From positions 1 through 23,412 of the IMG/VR virus record IMGVR_UViG_3300042691_002929: a DNA stretch of 23,412 nt. One strand, 5' to 3'. A program made the position numbers and the translations under genes. The number at the start of each line of letters is the position of its first letter. The first letter of the stretch is position 1. This document shows, one piece after another, positions 21,172 to 23,412 of this stretch. Under the pieces are notes generated by a model. That model was given only the letters and a program-made list of their open reading frames with translations, was not told the DNA's origin and did no database searches. Source of the stretch: a virus.

Positions 21172-21690
21172 ATGCCATGTGCAATAACAAGCGGATACAC
21201 AATTGATTGTCGCGAAAATATCGGCGGCCTCAAAGCGGTATTCCTTATCGAATACGCTAACGTTTCGGGCGTTACCGAAGTTAGCGGCTTAGTAACTGGC
21301 CTCACAAAAGCCGTCGGCAAAAGATTCTACAAATTTGAAGTACCAAGAGCGGTGGCCAATACATCAAGCACCGGCACTGGTTCTGAAGAGAATGGTTCAT
21401 TCTTTTACACTCATCAAGTTGTATTCCCTCTCAACAAAAGAGATAGCACTACTGCAAACGTGGTTCGCACTCTTGCTAAGAATAAGTTGATGGCGGTTAC
21501 TCTTGATATGGATGGTAATTACAGAATGTACGGCCGCGGAAATGGTCTTTTTGTTGCAACAAGCGAGAGCGGAAGCGGAACTGCCGCTGGCGATCGTAAC
21601 GGGTACAACATCACTTTGAGCGGTGTTGAAACTGACGACTTTTTGCAAGTTAGCTCGGCCGTTGGTCTAGCTCTTGAAACTGCCGGCTAA
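21172..21690 (+). CDS. probable tail tube protein
   Basis: A 172-residue protein starting MPCAITSGYTIDCREN. It is beta-rich with GGLKAVFLIEYANVSGV, then KFEVPRAVANTSST, THQVVFPLNKRD and LTLSGVE-like ends, and lacks coiled coils. I recall MxCAIT...C.....GGIKAVY as a conserved start in Bacteroidetes phage structural proteins thought to be tail tube proteins. It lies between two intrinsic terminators, so it may be transcribed at a high, independently set level, as a tube protein needs. Codon use is as biased as in the capsid gene. An alternative is another major virion protein such as a head decoration protein. Confidence 0.6.
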   Translation: MPCAITSGYTIDCRENIGGLKAVFLIEYANVSGVTEVSGLVTGLTKAVGKRFYKFEVPRAVANTSSTGTGSEENGSFFYTHQVVFPLNKRDSTTANVVRTLAKNKLMAVTLDMDGNYRMYGRGNGLFVATSESGSGTAAGDRNGYNITLSGVETDDFLQVSSAVGLALETAG

Positions 21691-21715
21691 GATTTGAGAT
21701 AAGCCGATAATATTA

Positions 21716-21752
21716 AAAGGCCCTACCTACTAATAGTGTGGGTGGGGCCTTT
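21716..21752 (+). terminator. rho-independent terminator after the tail tube-like gene
   Basis: AAAGGCCCTACC (21716-21727) pairs with GGTGGGGCCTTT (21741-21752), giving a 12-bp stem with one T-G pair; within the 13-base loop ACT and AGT can add a short inner pairing. The T-tract is only TTT before AAA, but the stem is strong. It lies 25 bases after the stop at 21690 and 12 bases before the next start. Confidence 0.75.
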
Positions 21753-21763
21753 AAACATATAGT

Positions 21764-22132
21764 ATGATTCATATATACAAAGGTCAAAACAACGAAATTA
21801 TTTTCACTGGATTAGAGCTTGCGACTATTGTGAATCCATACTATTTGTTTATATTTACATCGGCAAATGAGGATGAAGTTAAGTTTGTAGGAACAAACAT
21901 AAGCACGGACGCAAGGTATCAAAAGATAAGCGTATTAAACGCCGTGTTTAATACTAAAGAAAGCGGTACATGGAGGTATGAAGTGCGTGAGCAATTAAGC
22001 TCTTCAAATGTTGATCCCGCTTTGTCGGGCGGTGTTGTTGAGATGGGTTTCATGTACTTACACGACGCGACGGAGTTCGAGCCAATAGAATACGATTTGC
22101 AAGATAACGAGTTCAAAGCATACAATGGCTAA
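21764..22132 (+). CDS. 122-residue structural-region protein, unknown
   Basis: The protein starts MIHIYKGQNNEIIFTGLE. It is beta-rich with NPYYLFIFTSANEDEVKF, a TWRYEVREQLSSSN section and a C-terminal VVEMGFMYLH and ATEFEPIEYD. Length and strand pattern are like small virion or head-tail joining proteins, but I recognise no family. It begins just after a terminator and overlaps the portal start by 8 bases. Confidence 0.55.
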   Translation: MIHIYKGQNNEIIFTGLELATIVNPYYLFIFTSANEDEVKFVGTNISTDARYQKISVLNAVFNTKESGTWRYEVREQLSSSNVDPALSGGVVEMGFMYLHDATEFEPIEYDLQDNEFKAYNG

Positions 22133-23412
22133 ACAATACAATCTTATAAGAGTCGAGTTTGACCAAGCTCAACAACCAAAATTTGCCGAAAAGAAAGGCA
22201 AAAAATATGTTGAGTTCGGAGAGCGTAACGACTATCCTAATTACTTAATATCACTTTTTGGCGAAAGTCCGAAACACGGTGCGATCATCAAAGGTAAGGT
22301 TAACTACATTTTCGGTAAAGGTTTCGATGACGTTCCAAAGGCTGCGAATAGTCGCGGCGAATCATGGAATCAGATCATGAAGCGCGCCATCATGGACGAC
22401 GAGATTCATGGCGGTTATTATTTACAAGTCATTTACAATGCACTTGGTCAGATTGCTGAAACATATCACATTGAATTTCAAAAGGTCAGAGCCTCAAAGG
22501 ATCTGACAAGTTTCTATATTAAAGACGATTGGACGGCTAGCGACTTCAAAGAAAAGGCAAGGGAATACCCCGCGTTCAATCCAAACGAGCCTCAAGGCGC
22601 ACAGATACTTTTTGTAAAGCAATACAACCCGAAGAGCGACGTTTACCCGTTGCCTTCGTATTTCCAGGGGTTGAATTATCTTGAGAGTGATATTCAGGTA
22701 TCACGTCATATATTGGGCAATGCTAAAAACAATTTCGTAGCTACTAAGCTAATTAACTTCAACAATGGACTACCTCAAGAGGAAGAACAAGAGGAAGTTG
22801 AAAGGGATTTGAAGCGTAAGTTTCAGAATCATGACGGCGATAGGGTAGTGATTGCGTTCAACCCATCAAGGGAAAATGCGGTTGATATTCAAGACTTAGG
22901 CGAAACAAGCCTCACAAAAGAGGACTTTACAAATATTAATAACCTGATTCAGCAAGAGATATTCGCTTGTCATCAAGTTACATCACCAAGCCTTTTCGGT
23001 ATTAAGACGGAGGGGCAGCTCGGCGGGCGTAACGAGATAAGAGATGCTTATCAGATCTTTCAGAATACATACGTTAATGAGCGTCAGCAAGAGCATGAGG
23101 CGAACTTCAACAAGTTAATGAATTTAGCGGGTATTCAAGGCGAGTATAAGATACTACCCGTTGAGCCGTTGAGCTTTGAATTTAGCGAGGCAATCATTGC
23201 GGCCAATATGACACGCGATGAAATCCGTGAGAAATTAGGACTTGAGAAGGATATGACGGCGGCTCCGGCGGTTGGTGTAGATGCTCAACCCGTTGCGGCG
23301 TCAAACGAAGCAATAAAGAATCTAAGCGGTAGGCAATATCAAAACGTCATGCGTATCGTTCGCCAATTCGGTAGCGGTAAGATCAACAAGCAGCAAGCGG
23401 CTTTGATGTTGA
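22125..23412 (+). CDS. portal protein, N-terminal part (runs off the window)
   Basis: From ATG 22125 an uninterrupted frame of 429 codons runs to the right edge. It reads KKYVEFGERNDYPNYLISLF, then KGKVNYIFGKGFDD and ILFVKQYNPKSDVYPLPSYF, a stem-like region, and CHQVTSPSLFGIKTEGQLGG followed by NEIRDAYQIFQNTYVNERQQ. The order of an N-terminal wing, a region naming a chosen Y/P-rich site and this late GQLGGRNE-type block matches phage portal proteins. The portal forms the ring through which the terminase packages DNA. It lies 10 kb downstream of the terminase, after the capsid gene, which is unusual. Its C-terminus is outside the window. Confidence 0.8.
   Translation, partial: MAKQYNLIRVEFDQAQQPKFAEKKGKKYVEFGERNDYPNYLISLFGESPKHGAIIKGKVNYIFGKGFDDVPKAANSRGESWNQIMKRAIMDDEIHGGYYLQVIYNALGQIAETYHIEFQKVRASKDLTSFYIKDDWTASDFKEKAREYPAFNPNEPQGAQILFVKQYNPKSDVYPLPSYFQGLNYLESDIQVSRHILGNAKNNFVATKLINFNNGLPQEEEQEEVERDLKRKFQNHDGDRVVIAFNPSRENAVDIQDLGETSLTKEDFTNINNLIQQEIFACHQVTSPSLFGIKTEGQLGGRNEIRDAYQIFQNTYVNERQQEHEANFNKLMNLAGIQGEYKILPVEPLSFEFSEAIIAANMTRDEIREKLGLEKDMTAAPAVGVDAQPVAASNEAIKNLSGRQYQNVMRIVRQFGSGKINKQQAALML

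Overview
The window is a block of a tailed double-stranded DNA phage (or prophage) genome, siphovirus-like, most probably infecting a member of the Bacteroidetes. The reasons are: every gene lies on the + strand in tightly packed, often ATGA-overlapping order; a full phage set is present (terminase, tail chaperone, tape measure, capsid protease, capsid protein, portal); Shine-Dalgarno motifs are weak or absent and A/T-rich leaders precede many starts; and one intergenic promoter fits the Bacteroidetes TAnnTTTG type. No integrase, repressor or lysis gene is seen, so lifestyle cannot be decided. Both ends cut through genes (a nuclease on the left, the portal on the right).

Positions 1-4870 are an early/DNA-metabolism region: the end of a PD-(D/E)XK nuclease, small conserved phage proteins, two MazG-like paralogues flanking an SNF2-type helicase, a Cys-rich 57-aa protein, an untranslated stretch with a tRNA-like fold (2589-2699), a C5-cytosine methyltransferase whose frame is broken, a VRR-NUC nuclease and an N6/N4 DNA methyltransferase. 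Positions 4874-8478 are a replication/regulation module: a primase-SF3 helicase, a cluster of eight TGTTCCAC iterons with an AT-rich flank and promoter, a stand-alone DnaA domain-IV protein and a sigma-like factor. Positions 8460-10166 hold a small membrane protein, two unknowns and a glycosyltransferase.

Positions 10184-23412 are packaging and morphogenesis: small and large terminase, a tail assembly chaperone with a -1 extension, tail/structural proteins, tape measure, XkdF-like protease with an inserted domain, scaffold-like protein, major capsid protein, a probable tail tube protein bracketed by two terminators, and the portal. The order is unusual: tail genes come directly after the terminase, with capsid genes and portal further downstream.

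The most interesting points are: (1) a second, roughly 250-codon open frame that overprints the C5-methyltransferase, in which a one-base lesion near 3587-3593 breaks both frames and a one-base insertion repairs both; (2) a likely replication origin in which a DnaA-domain-IV-only protein sits beside DnaA-box-like iterons that also overlap its own promoter; (3) a tail chaperone with two candidate -1 slip sites leading to the same frame; (4) a 90-nt element with tRNA acceptor and T-arm but one long hairpin in place of the D and anticodon arms. All functional calls come from reading the sequence by eye and from remembered family features; no search was run.
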